From: an uncultured Ruminococcus sp.
GTDB taxonomy: Bacteria > Bacillota > Clostridia > Oscillospirales > Ruminococcaceae
Assembly (NCBI GenBank): GCA_947174365.1
Contig: CAMWIR010000003.1
Coordinates: 1 to 46,982, forward strand
Reading direction: 5' to 3'
Length of the DNA: 46,982 nucleotides
Made by a program: the position numbers and the translations under genes. Below are positions 14,085 to 21,420 of the stretch, piece by piece. Below the pieces are notes generated by a model. It searched no databases, had not been told where the DNA came from, and was given only the letters and a program-made list of their open reading frames with translations. Within the stretch, counting starts at the first letter, position 1; every line of letters starts with the position of its first letter.

Positions 14085-16301
14085 TTGAAAAATGAAAATA
14101 GCCGATACAGCACAATTCAATACCATGCTTTCGCAGCTGCGGGAAAAATGAAAAAGGACTACCGTTACACCGCTATCAGCATTTATTTGAATAAAATAAA
14201 AAACGATCCCGAGAGCAATCCTTTCGACAGTCCCGAGCTTGCGGTCGGGGTGGCGGAGAAGCTTTTACAGTCGGTCTACAGCGGCAATTTTACCGAGGTA
14301 ATAAGCGACTGCGAAAAAATTTACAAGGAAATGCTGCCCTTGCCCGAGGCGGAAAATGCGTCTGTTGTCCGTGAGGTGTTCCTGCGGCTTCTGGATAAGG
14401 ACGGGATATATTTCAACGGACTTTATTCGGTGCAGCTTTACGGCTGCTTCGGTGATCCTGTGTTTTATTTACAGACAATGCAGTCGCTTTTGAAGATCAA
14501 GGGGATAAAAAAACATTTTAATCTTACAGTGAGCTGTGCTTTGGAGGCAAGGGCTTTTTTCATCGACGAGAGGCAGTTCGGAGCGTGGCTCATTTATGCA
14601 GCTTCGAGGCTTGCCATGGCGGAGGGTGCTAACAGCGCGGAATTTGTCAAAAATGAATTGCTGACCGACGTTCGCCGCAGTTCGGGGATATATGATGTAA
14701 GCGAGGCGGGTATCGCCGCTGCCTGTGAAAACGTGCGGACGGTAAAGAAAATGCTGGAGGAGGTAAAGGGGGATATAGAAGCCCTCACAAGACGCACGGA
14801 AAGCTTTGCAAAGCTGGCGGAGGACTGTGAAAGAGACGTTAAGGAAAGGGCGCTTGGCGAGGCGGCAAAGCTGCGGCAGGAAACATCGGAATGTTCAATT
14901 AAAATAAAAAAGGCTTACGAGGAAATTCTGGAGGGGGAGCGCCGCAGCCTGCAATTTGACCGCGACAAGCTTTTGAGGGAAATATTTGATTCGGCGGACA
15001 GCAAGATACGGGAACTCAAAATGGTCGCCGAGAGCATTCGCAGCACCACCGCAGGGGAGCTTTACCGAATAAATACCGAGGCGAGCAGGGCGGCGGAGCG
15101 TGCAGCGGCAATGCTGCAAAGCGGCGAGCTTAAAGAGATAATGGAGGATCTGCGGAAGAATGAGGATCTGGTGGAAAAGATCGTTCGTGTGGAGAATTTT
15201 TCAAGGCAGTTTGATGAGGAAAAAACAGAAGGAAATGTCGCTGTTGTAAACCGGGTCATTCCCGGGACGATACCGCAGCAAATGATTGGAGCGGCGCAGG
15301 TTCAGCCTGTTGTCGGTACTCCGGTCTATGAGAATCGGCCTGCGGAAATTTACGGAAAACAGCCGGATGAGAGCGTTAATTTTTACTTTAACGAGGCAAT
15401 TCCCTTTGAGGAGAGAATGGCACAGCTGAGCCAAAGGAAACACGATCTTGAAAGCGAGGGCGAAATATTCCACCTGCGTTTCGACGACATACTGGTTGCT
15501 GTGATAGAGGATTCCAACCCTTACCTTATAGGTCCGTCGGGCTGCGGTAAAACCTACCTTATAGGTCAGATAGCGGATATGCTGGGGCTGGAGTGCTTAG
15601 ACGTGGGCTACATAAACGAGGAATACGACCTGATAGGCTTTCAGACCGCCTCGGGAGGATATAATTATCCTGCATTTTACAGGGCTTACAAATTCGGCGG
15701 GATAGTTTTCTGCGACGAATTCGACAACTCCAACAGCAGGGCGGCGGTAAAGCTCAACAGCTTTATGTCGGGAGGCAAGGAAGCGTCCTACTGCTTCCCC
15801 AACGGAGAACGTGTGAAGAGACACCCTAATTTCCGTATCATTGCCGCAGGAAACACCGCAGGCAGCGGCGCAGACAGGAACTATTCCACAAGAGAAAAGA
15901 TCGAAGAATCGGTTGCCCAGCGTTTCACTGCCATGTATGTAAATTATGACAACCGTCTTGAGGGACGTATACTGGAGAAATATCCCGAATGGTTCGGCTT
16001 TGCCTGCGCATTCAGACGTGCCACCGATGATTACAGAAGGACAAACGACATTTTGTCCCCCGGGATATTCACCACCCGCGACGCTGCGAGCATTAAAAAA
16101 TATCTTGACCACAACAGCTTTGACGACAAGTCCATTATGGAGTATGAATTTATTGAAACAAAGGAAACGGATCATCTTGCCTTTCTGAAAAACAGCATGG
16201 AAAAATTTTACTCGGAAAACGGGGAGGCAGCAGGGCGTGGACTGTTTGAAATTTTTGCGGCAAGAGTGGATACGCTCATTGAAAACGGAGGTATCCGTTA
16301 A
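14085..16301 (+). CDS. AAA_5/MoxR-like ATPase with N-terminal coiled coil
   Basis: A 738-residue ATPase. Residues about 1-200 are helical with no recognised domain; about 214-380 are coiled coil; about 430-720 form a dynein-related AAA_5 module with Walker A GPSGCGKT (about 483), Walker B GGIVFCDEFDN (about 538) and sensor 1 in FRIIAAGNTAGSGAD (about 583), then 'IEESVAQRFTAMYVNYD' and 'SPGIFTTRDAASIKKYL'. MoxR-type ATPases remodel or load metal into partner proteins, commonly VWA-domain proteins. The start is unclear: TTG at 14085 lies 4 nt after AAGGAG; an ATG at 14092 in another frame encodes 19 codons ending ATGA at an in-frame ATG (14148) of this gene. The gene ends TAATG into the next one. 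Confidence 0.88.
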   Translation: MKNENSRYSTIQYHAFAAAGKMKKDYRYTAISIYLNKIKNDPESNPFDSPELAVGVAEKLLQSVYSGNFTEVISDCEKIYKEMLPLPEAENASVVREVFLRLLDKDGIYFNGLYSVQLYGCFGDPVFYLQTMQSLLKIKGIKKHFNLTVSCALEARAFFIDERQFGAWLIYAASRLAMAEGANSAEFVKNELLTDVRRSSGIYDVSEAGIAAACENVRTVKKMLEEVKGDIEALTRRTESFAKLAEDCERDVKERALGEAAKLRQETSECSIKIKKAYEEILEGERRSLQFDRDKLLREIFDSADSKIRELKMVAESIRSTTAGELYRINTEASRAAERAAAMLQSGELKEIMEDLRKNEDLVEKIVRVENFSRQFDEEKTEGNVAVVNRVIPGTIPQQMIGAAQVQPVVGTPVYENRPAEIYGKQPDESVNFYFNEAIPFEERMAQLSQRKHDLESEGEIFHLRFDDILVAVIEDSNPYLIGPSGCGKTYLIGQIADMLGLECLDVGYINEEYDLIGFQTASGGYNYPAFYRAYKFGGIVFCDEFDNSNSRAAVKLNSFMSGGKEASYCFPNGERVKRHPNFRIIAAGNTAGSGADRNYSTREKIEESVAQRFTAMYVNYDNRLEGRILEKYPEWFGFACAFRRATDDYRRTNDILSPGIFTTRDAASIKKYLDHNSFDDKSIMEYEFIETKETDHLAFLKNSMEKFYSENGEAAGRGLFEIFAARVDTLIENGGIR

Positions 16302-17269
16302 TGGATAAGGTTCGTATTTACAGCTATAAGCTTATGAAAATTTACCGCGTCAGCTTTAATTCTCCGGGCGAACTGCATTTGTGGCTGTCGGGAGACCCGC
16401 CCGTAAATGAAAAAATATTTCTGCGGCAGCACAGCATTCTGGGAGATGAAAGCTTTGCGGGAGCGGATTACGATAAGGCGCTGGAATACTGCCTCGGGGG
16501 ATACGGGGAGCATTACGGGGCGGTAATGGAACTGCAGCGGGAACTGGAAAAATATGTGCCTGTGAAAATTTACAGGCGGCAGCGGCAAAAGGCCTTTGCG
16601 GGAAGTCACCCGAATGTGCCTGCGTTCATTGCGGGCAGTCCGAAAGCAATGTTCAAAATTGAGCGGGCAGAGGAAAAGAAATTCGTGAATATTTACTTTA
16701 ACCTTGCTTGTCCGCTGATAACGCCTCCGGGGGCTATAATCAACAGGGGAGCGGCGGCGCTCAGTCTTGTCAGACTTCTGGAGGGGCAGGGCATGGGAGT
16801 TAATTTCAAGGTATTTATGGCGGTCTACAGCAGGAATGAGATATTTATGTTCGAGATAACCTACAAGCCGCCCAATGAAATGCTGAATGTGAAAAAATGC
16901 TGCTATCCCTTATGCTCAAGGGAATTTGTCAGACGGATAATTTTCAGGGTAATGGAGTCTGTGCCTTTTGAAAATCCGAAGTGGTATCCCAATTACGGCG
17001 AGCCGCTGACAGATGAGCAGTTCCGCTCGATCTTTGATATTTCCGATAATGATATAGTCATATCAAGTCCTTGGGAAATGGGTGTGAACGGCAAAGATAT
17101 TTTCACCGACAGCGAACACCTGCTCCGAAAGCTGGGGCTGGATGAGTATGTGAGAGTTCTGCGAAGGGCGGAAGAAAACGATTCGAGGGAGTGGGAAAAT
17201 TGTCCGAGAACAGATTATTGCAAGGCAATGAGCTTGCGCTTGTGGGAGGAGATATACAACAAAAAATAG
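16301..17269 (+). CDS. Putative VWA-like partner of the MoxR-like ATPase
   Basis: A 322-residue cytoplasmic protein whose start codon overlaps the ATPase stop (TAATG), implying tight coupling and likely complex formation. The central part has a recognisable pattern: 'HPNVPAFIAGSPKAMFKI', a beta strand, then 'RGAAALSLVRLLEGQGMGV' and 'FKVFMAVYSR'. I recall the same pattern in a family of phage and actinobacterial proteins (I believe DUF7192) encoded beside MoxR-like ATPases and resembling degenerate VWA domains; this is from memory and unverified. A metal-ion-dependent adhesion site (DxSxS) is not evident. If right, the pair would be a MoxR-VWA type chaperone module. Confidence 0.65.
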   Translation: MDKVRIYSYKLMKIYRVSFNSPGELHLWLSGDPPVNEKIFLRQHSILGDESFAGADYDKALEYCLGGYGEHYGAVMELQRELEKYVPVKIYRRQRQKAFAGSHPNVPAFIAGSPKAMFKIERAEEKKFVNIYFNLACPLITPPGAIINRGAAALSLVRLLEGQGMGVNFKVFMAVYSRNEIFMFEITYKPPNEMLNVKKCCYPLCSREFVRRIIFRVMESVPFENPKWYPNYGEPLTDEQFRSIFDISDNDIVISSPWEMGVNGKDIFTDSEHLLRKLGLDEYVRVLRRAEENDSREWENCPRTDYCKAMSLRLWEEIYNKK

Positions 17270-17871
17270 CCGACCTTTCCGATGTCATTTTTAAAATGGA
17301 GGCTGACAGGCTTTGCGACAGAATAAACGACGAGCTTGCACTCGGGGCGGCACGGCTGGAGGCAGTCAGGATCCCCGCAGTTTCGGGAAAGCTGCCGGAA
17401 AAAATTTCTCTCGGTATCTCGCAGGCACGTTTGCTTACAAAAATAAAAAAGGCGGAGCGGGAAGCCGAGGATGTTATGAATATCCTTGCCCTGCGGCAGA
17501 ACGAGCTTTACAAGGCGGAGGCGGCTTACATCTGCCTTGGGGAAGAACTGGAAAAATGCAAGGAGGAGCTTCGGCAGATCCGCAGAAAATACGAGGGCAG
17601 CGCAGGCGAGCTTACCGCCAGGCGCATGGCCGATCTTGAAATGTCGGAAATGGTGGCGATACGGTACATATGTGTGACAAAGGACAGGCGGCAGGCTATC
17701 CGTACCCTTTGCGAAGGGATAGGCAGCCTGCGGGGGAATACATATCCCCTGTGGAAAGGGGCGGTAATGGGAGCTGTGAGCGGCACTGTCAAGGAAAATT
17801 TCGGGCGTGCGGAATTTTTGCGGCTGGCCATTATCGAGGAAATGAAATTGATTTCGGAAAAATTTTCTTGA
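17191..17871 (+). CDS. Coiled-coil protein, last gene of MoxR-like operon
   Basis: A protein of up to 226 residues that I do not recognise. The middle (about 75-150) is a clear coiled coil: 'LLTKIKKAEREAEDVMNILALRQNELYKAEAAY', 'LEKCKEELRQIRRKYEG'. The C-terminal part is helical with 'MVAIRYICVTKDRRQAIRTLC'. The start overlaps the previous gene by 79 nt: GTG at 17191 or TTG at 17200 (GGAG eight bases upstream) or a later ATG at 17296 are all possible; the overlap suggests translational coupling. The gene ends just before the aminotransferase promoter, closing the operon. A structural or adaptor role with the coiled-coil ATPase is inferred from context only. Confidence 0.7.
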   Translation: MGKLSENRLLQGNELALVGGDIQQKIADLSDVIFKMEADRLCDRINDELALGAARLEAVRIPAVSGKLPEKISLGISQARLLTKIKKAEREAEDVMNILALRQNELYKAEAAYICLGEELEKCKEELRQIRRKYEGSAGELTARRMADLEMSEMVAIRYICVTKDRRQAIRTLCEGIGSLRGNTYPLWKGAVMGAVSGTVKENFGRAEFLRLAIIEEMKLISEKFS

Positions 17872-17896
17872 TATTTGCCCGGGAATGTGTTATAAT
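17868..17896 (+). promoter_or_regulatory. Sigma-A promoter of the aminotransferase gene
   Basis: TTGATA, 17-bp spacer, TATAAT, beginning at the stop codon of the preceding operon. Start codon 63 nt downstream. Confidence 0.75.
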
Positions 17897-17958
17897 TTAA
17901 ACAGCGTCAGACGAAAATCATGATAAGATAAATTTTATATATGAAAGGATGCTTAAAA

Positions 17959-19158
17959 ATGTTACCCGAAAATATGCTTAAACTGGGGCTTAACCGTTCC
18001 GCAATAAGAGAGCTTTTTGAGTACGGGAAAAAACGCTCGGAGGAGATAGGAAAGGAAAATGTTTTCGATTTTTCTATCGGAAACCCCAGTATTCCCGCAC
18101 CCGACTGCCTTACAAATGCACTTAAAGAACTGCTGGAGAATGAAGACCCCGTGCTGCTTCACGGCTATTCCTCCGCTCAGGGGGACGCAGGAGTGAGGGC
18201 TGCGATCGCAGATCAGCTTAACGAGGACTATGGGGCAAAGCTTACTGCCGATAACCTTTACATGACCTGCGGGGCGGCGGCTTCCCTTTGCATAAGCCTT
18301 AAAGCAGTTTTGCTGCCCGGGGAGGAGGTACTCACATTTGCGCCTCATTTTCCCGAGTATAAGGTTTTTGCCGAGGGGCAGGGGGGCGTTTTCAAGGCGA
18401 TAGAAGCGGACAGGGAGCATTTTCAGATAGATTTTGAAAAGCTGGAAAAGGCTGTTACCGAAAAGACCCGTGCCGTTATCATAAATTCCCCCAACAATCC
18501 CTCGGGCGTGGTTTATTCGAGGGAAACCCTCGAAAAACTGGCTGCGCTCCTTAGACATAAGCAGGAGGAATACAAGAGGGAAATTTACCTTATTTCCGAC
18601 GAGCCTTACAGGGAACTGGTTTACGATAAGGAAACAGAAGTGCCCTATGTGCCCGCAATTTACGCAAACACTATTGTTTGCTATTCCTACAGCAAGTCGC
18701 TGTCCCTGCCGGGGGAGAGAATAGGGTATATTGCAGTGCCGGACTGCGTGAAGGACAGCAGAAATGTTTATGCTTCCGTTTGCGGTGCGGGGCGTGCGCT
18801 GGGGTATGTCTGCGCTCCCACCCTTTTCCAGAAAGCGGCGGCAATGTGCACAGGCAAGACGGCGGATATTGACATTTACCGCAAGAATCGTGATATGTTA
18901 TACGGGGGACTTAAAAATATCGGCTATGAATGCGTAAAGCCCGACGGGGCGTTCTATCTGTTCGTTAAAGCGCTGGAGGAAAATGCCGAGGCGTTCTGTG
19001 AAAATGCGAAAAAGTACGAACTTCTTCTTGTTCCCGGGGACAGCTTCGGCTGCACGGGGTATGTGAGAGTTTCCTACTGTGTTGCCCCCGAGACCATTGA
19101 GAGGGCGCTGCCCGCTTTCGGAAAGCTGTTTGAGGAGTACGCTGCCGGAGGCAAGTAA
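17959..19158 (+). CDS. PLP-dependent class I/II aminotransferase
   Basis: A 399-residue fold-type I aminotransferase. Pyridoxal phosphate is held by the Schiff-base Lys in SYSKSLSLPGERIGY, by the Asn/Pro segment 'IINSPNNPSGVVY', by the Asp in 'YLISDEPYREL' and by the C-terminal Arg in 'GYVRVSYCV'. These are the marks of the aspartate/alanine/aromatic aminotransferase subgroup that moves amino groups between amino acids and 2-oxo acids; specificity is not decided. The start follows AAAGGATG at good distance; the upstream ATG at 17941 lies within that site and is unlikely. It is a single-gene unit with its own promoter and terminator. Confidence 0.95.
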   Translation: MLPENMLKLGLNRSAIRELFEYGKKRSEEIGKENVFDFSIGNPSIPAPDCLTNALKELLENEDPVLLHGYSSAQGDAGVRAAIADQLNEDYGAKLTADNLYMTCGAAASLCISLKAVLLPGEEVLTFAPHFPEYKVFAEGQGGVFKAIEADREHFQIDFEKLEKAVTEKTRAVIINSPNNPSGVVYSRETLEKLAALLRHKQEEYKREIYLISDEPYRELVYDKETEVPYVPAIYANTIVCYSYSKSLSLPGERIGYIAVPDCVKDSRNVYASVCGAGRALGYVCAPTLFQKAAAMCTGKTADIDIYRKNRDMLYGGLKNIGYECVKPDGAFYLFVKALEENAEAFCENAKKYELLLVPGDSFGCTGYVRVSYCVAPETIERALPAFGKLFEEYAAGGK

Positions 19159-19200
19159 TTCGGAGGCAAGAAGCTTTATTTGAGTCCGATAATAAAATGA

Positions 19201-19229
19201 CCGTGCCAAGGAAAATTTCCTTGACACGG
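19201..19229 (+). terminator. Terminator between the aminotransferase and amt genes
   Basis: Stem CCGTG-c-CAAGGAAA / TTTCCTTG-a-CACGG (one mismatch), followed by TTGCTTTTTAT on the plus strand and CATTTTATT on the minus strand, so it can serve both convergent genes. Confidence 0.8.
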
Positions 19230-19252
19230 TTGCTTTTTATCTTGTCAAACGC

Positions 19253-21016
19253 TTAACCTTCGCTGTCCTGGAGGGCGTCGAAGCCTATCTCGCCTGTGCG
19301 GACTCTTACTATGTCCTCAACGTTGTAGACGAATATCTTGCCGTCGCCGATATGACCTGTATAGAGAGCCTTGCGGGCGGTGTCGATAACGGTGTTCACG
19401 GGAACCTTGCAGACCACCATATCCACCTTTACTTTAGGCAGCAGGGAGGGTTCTACGGGCGTGCCGCGGTAGTATTCGGAAGCGCCTTTCTGTGTGCCGC
19501 AGCCAAGCACCTGTGTTACGGTGATACCCGTAACGCCCACGTCCGCCATGGCTTTTTTAAGGGTCTCAAGACGGTTCTGCTTGCAGATAACGGAGATCTG
19601 CGAATATTTCATTCCGTCGTTTGCGGGGGTCTCTGCAGGCTTCGAGGGCTTGTAAGCTGTCACGGGTACGGCGGCTTCTGCCGGTACAGGCTCGCCTGCG
19701 GCGGCGTAGTCTTCCGGGTCGATCGCCATTACAAAGCCAGAATAAGAGCTTTCTATGCCGTGTTCCTCAATGTCAAGTCCGACAACTTCCTCATGGGGAG
19801 ATACTCTGAGACCGAATACAGCCTTGATAACAAGGAATGTTATTGTGATAGTCACCGTTGTCCATGCCATTACACTGACCATTCCCAGCAGCTGCAAGCC
19901 TATGAGCGTGCCGCCGCCTCCGTAGCACACGCCTGCAAGCGTGCCGCTGTCATTTGCAATGCTGTAGGCGGGTGTCGCGGGATTTGCGAAAAGTCCCACG
20001 GCTATAGTTCCCCAGATACCGTTGAGGCAGTGAACAGCCACAGCGCCCACGGGGTCGTCTATATGCAGCTTATAGTCTAAAAGCCACACGCCAAATGGAA
20101 CGAGTAATCCCGAAACAATGCCAACCATGATCGCGCCGAAGCAGTCGAGAACATCGCAGCCCGAGGTAATGCCCACAAGTCCTGCAAGGGAAGCGTTAAG
20201 GCACATGGAAACGTCTGGCTTGCCGTATTTGAGCCAGGTAAATACCATGCACACAAAGGTTGCAACGGCGGGGGCAACTGTAGTTGTAAGGAATATAGAA
20301 CCCAGCTGAGGACCCGAGGTAGCCGCTGCGCCGTTGAAGCCGTACCAGCCGAACCAGAGGATAAAGCAGCCGAGAGCACCTATAGTAAGAGAATGCCCGG
20401 GGATAGCCTTTACTTTTGTTACCTTGCCGTCCTTGTCCATCTCGAATTTTCCGATACGGGGTCCTAAGAGCTTTGCGCCGATAAGGGCGGAGATACCGCC
20501 AACCATATGTATGGCGCAGGAGCCTGCGAAATCGTGGAAGCCCATTTGTGAGAGCCAGCCGCCGCCCCATATCCAGTGCGCCTCAATGGGGTAGATAAGT
20601 CCCGAGATAACTGCGGAGTAAACGCAGTAGGAAAGGAACTTTGTACGCTCAGCCATTGCGCCCGAAACTATAGTTGCTGTTGTTGCGCAGAACACCAGAT
20701 TAAATACAAAGGTCGAAAAATCAAAGCTTTCGTAGGCCGTAAAAATGTCAAAGCCGGGTTTGCCGATAAGCCCCGCCATATCCTCACCCATCAGGAGACC
20801 GAAGCCTATAAGAATGAACATTACCGTACCTATGCAGAAATCCATCAGGTTTTTCATTATGATGTTTCCTGCGTTTTTGGCTCTTGTGAAGCCTGTTTCC
20901 ACCATGGCAAAGCCTGCCTGCATAAAGAACACTAGCGCTGCGCCTATAAGAAACCATATGCCGAATGCCTCGGCGGTCACAGTTTCGCCAATACTTGTCA
21001 TGAGTTCCTCGCTCAT
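19253..21016 (-). CDS. amt: Ammonium channel Amt fused to a PII (GlnK/GlnB) domain
   Basis: A 587-residue fusion. Residues about 1-420 are an Amt/MEP ammonium channel with about eleven membrane segments, including 'WFLIGAALVFFMQAGFAMVETGFTRAKNAGNI', 'MVGGISALIGAKLLGPR' and 'GFNGAAATSGP', plus the second pore His in 'VHCLNGIWGT'. After a Pro/Ala-rich linker, residues about 468-587 are a complete PII protein: 'YSQISVICKQNRLETLKKAM', T-loop 'GASEYYRGTPVEPSLLPK' with the uridylylatable Tyr position, and 'TGHIGDGKIFVYNVEDIVRVRTGE' (ATP-binding B and C loops). In most bacteria GlnK is a separate protein that plugs the channel; here it is tethered. The start at MSEELM follows GGAAGGTGA. A strong promoter and a long leader hairpin lie upstream. 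No separate glnK is in the window. Confidence 0.96.
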   Translation of the reverse strand: MSEELMTSIGETVTAEAFGIWFLIGAALVFFMQAGFAMVETGFTRAKNAGNIIMKNLMDFCIGTVMFILIGFGLLMGEDMAGLIGKPGFDIFTAYESFDFSTFVFNLVFCATTATIVSGAMAERTKFLSYCVYSAVISGLIYPIEAHWIWGGGWLSQMGFHDFAGSCAIHMVGGISALIGAKLLGPRIGKFEMDKDGKVTKVKAIPGHSLTIGALGCFILWFGWYGFNGAAATSGPQLGSIFLTTTVAPAVATFVCMVFTWLKYGKPDVSMCLNASLAGLVGITSGCDVLDCFGAIMVGIVSGLLVPFGVWLLDYKLHIDDPVGAVAVHCLNGIWGTIAVGLFANPATPAYSIANDSGTLAGVCYGGGGTLIGLQLLGMVSVMAWTTVTITITFLVIKAVFGLRVSPHEEVVGLDIEEHGIESSYSGFVMAIDPEDYAAAGEPVPAEAAVPVTAYKPSKPAETPANDGMKYSQISVICKQNRLETLKKAMADVGVTGITVTQVLGCGTQKGASEYYRGTPVEPSLLPKVKVDMVVCKVPVNTVIDTARKALYTGHIGDGKIFVYNVEDIVRVRTGEIGFDALQDSEG

Positions 21017-21053
21017 TAAAATCACCTTCCAAATTTTCCTCGGAAACAACAGC

Positions 21054-21103
21054 GGCGCCGATAAATGCAGGGTTTATCCGGAGTTCCTGCACTTATCGGC
21101 GCC
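21054..21103 (-). promoter_or_regulatory. Long hairpin in the amt leader
   Basis: GGCGCCGATAAGTGCAGG pairs with CCTGCATTTATCGGCGCC: 18 pairs including one G-U, with a 14-nt loop. It lies entirely in the 5' untranslated region, about 15 nt after the expected transcript start and 38 nt before the amt start codon. No strong U-tract follows, so it is not a plain terminator; a regulatory or stabilising hairpin is possible. Confidence 0.6.
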
Positions 21104-21125
21104 TTTGCCGTTTTCGTATGTTTTA

Positions 21126-21154
21126 AGTATACACCCTTTTTTCGGTGTTGTCAA
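21126..21154 (-). promoter_or_regulatory. Sigma-A promoter of amt
   Basis: On the minus strand TTGACA (21154-21149), 17-bp spacer, TATACT (21131-21126). The start codon is about 110 nt downstream. Confidence 0.8.
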
Positions 21155-21352
21155 GGTTTTTTTGTAATTTTATGAAAGTTAATAAGATTAAACTTGCAAA
21201 ATATATGTTGTTTTATGGTTATTTCACAAAATAAAGACAAATTATTGCAGGATATGAGATTTTATGTTGCAAAATCTGCAGCTTGCGGTGTGAGCGGATT
21301 TTGATACGGTACAAAGGTGTTTGGGAGATTTTGGAACGGAGAAAAATATAAT

Positions 21353-21381
21353 TTGACATTTTTCGGGGTATATGTTATAAT
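21353..21381 (+). promoter_or_regulatory. Sigma-A promoter of the LRR protein gene
   Basis: Perfect TTGACA, 17-bp spacer, perfect TATAAT. The ATG is 40 nt downstream with AAGGGG in between. An inverted repeat AGATTTT-7-AAAATCT lies about 75 nt upstream (21257-21277). Confidence 0.85.
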
Positions 21382-21420
21382 TTGAACAAAGTGAAGATTT
21401 TAGGAAAGGGGAATATTATT

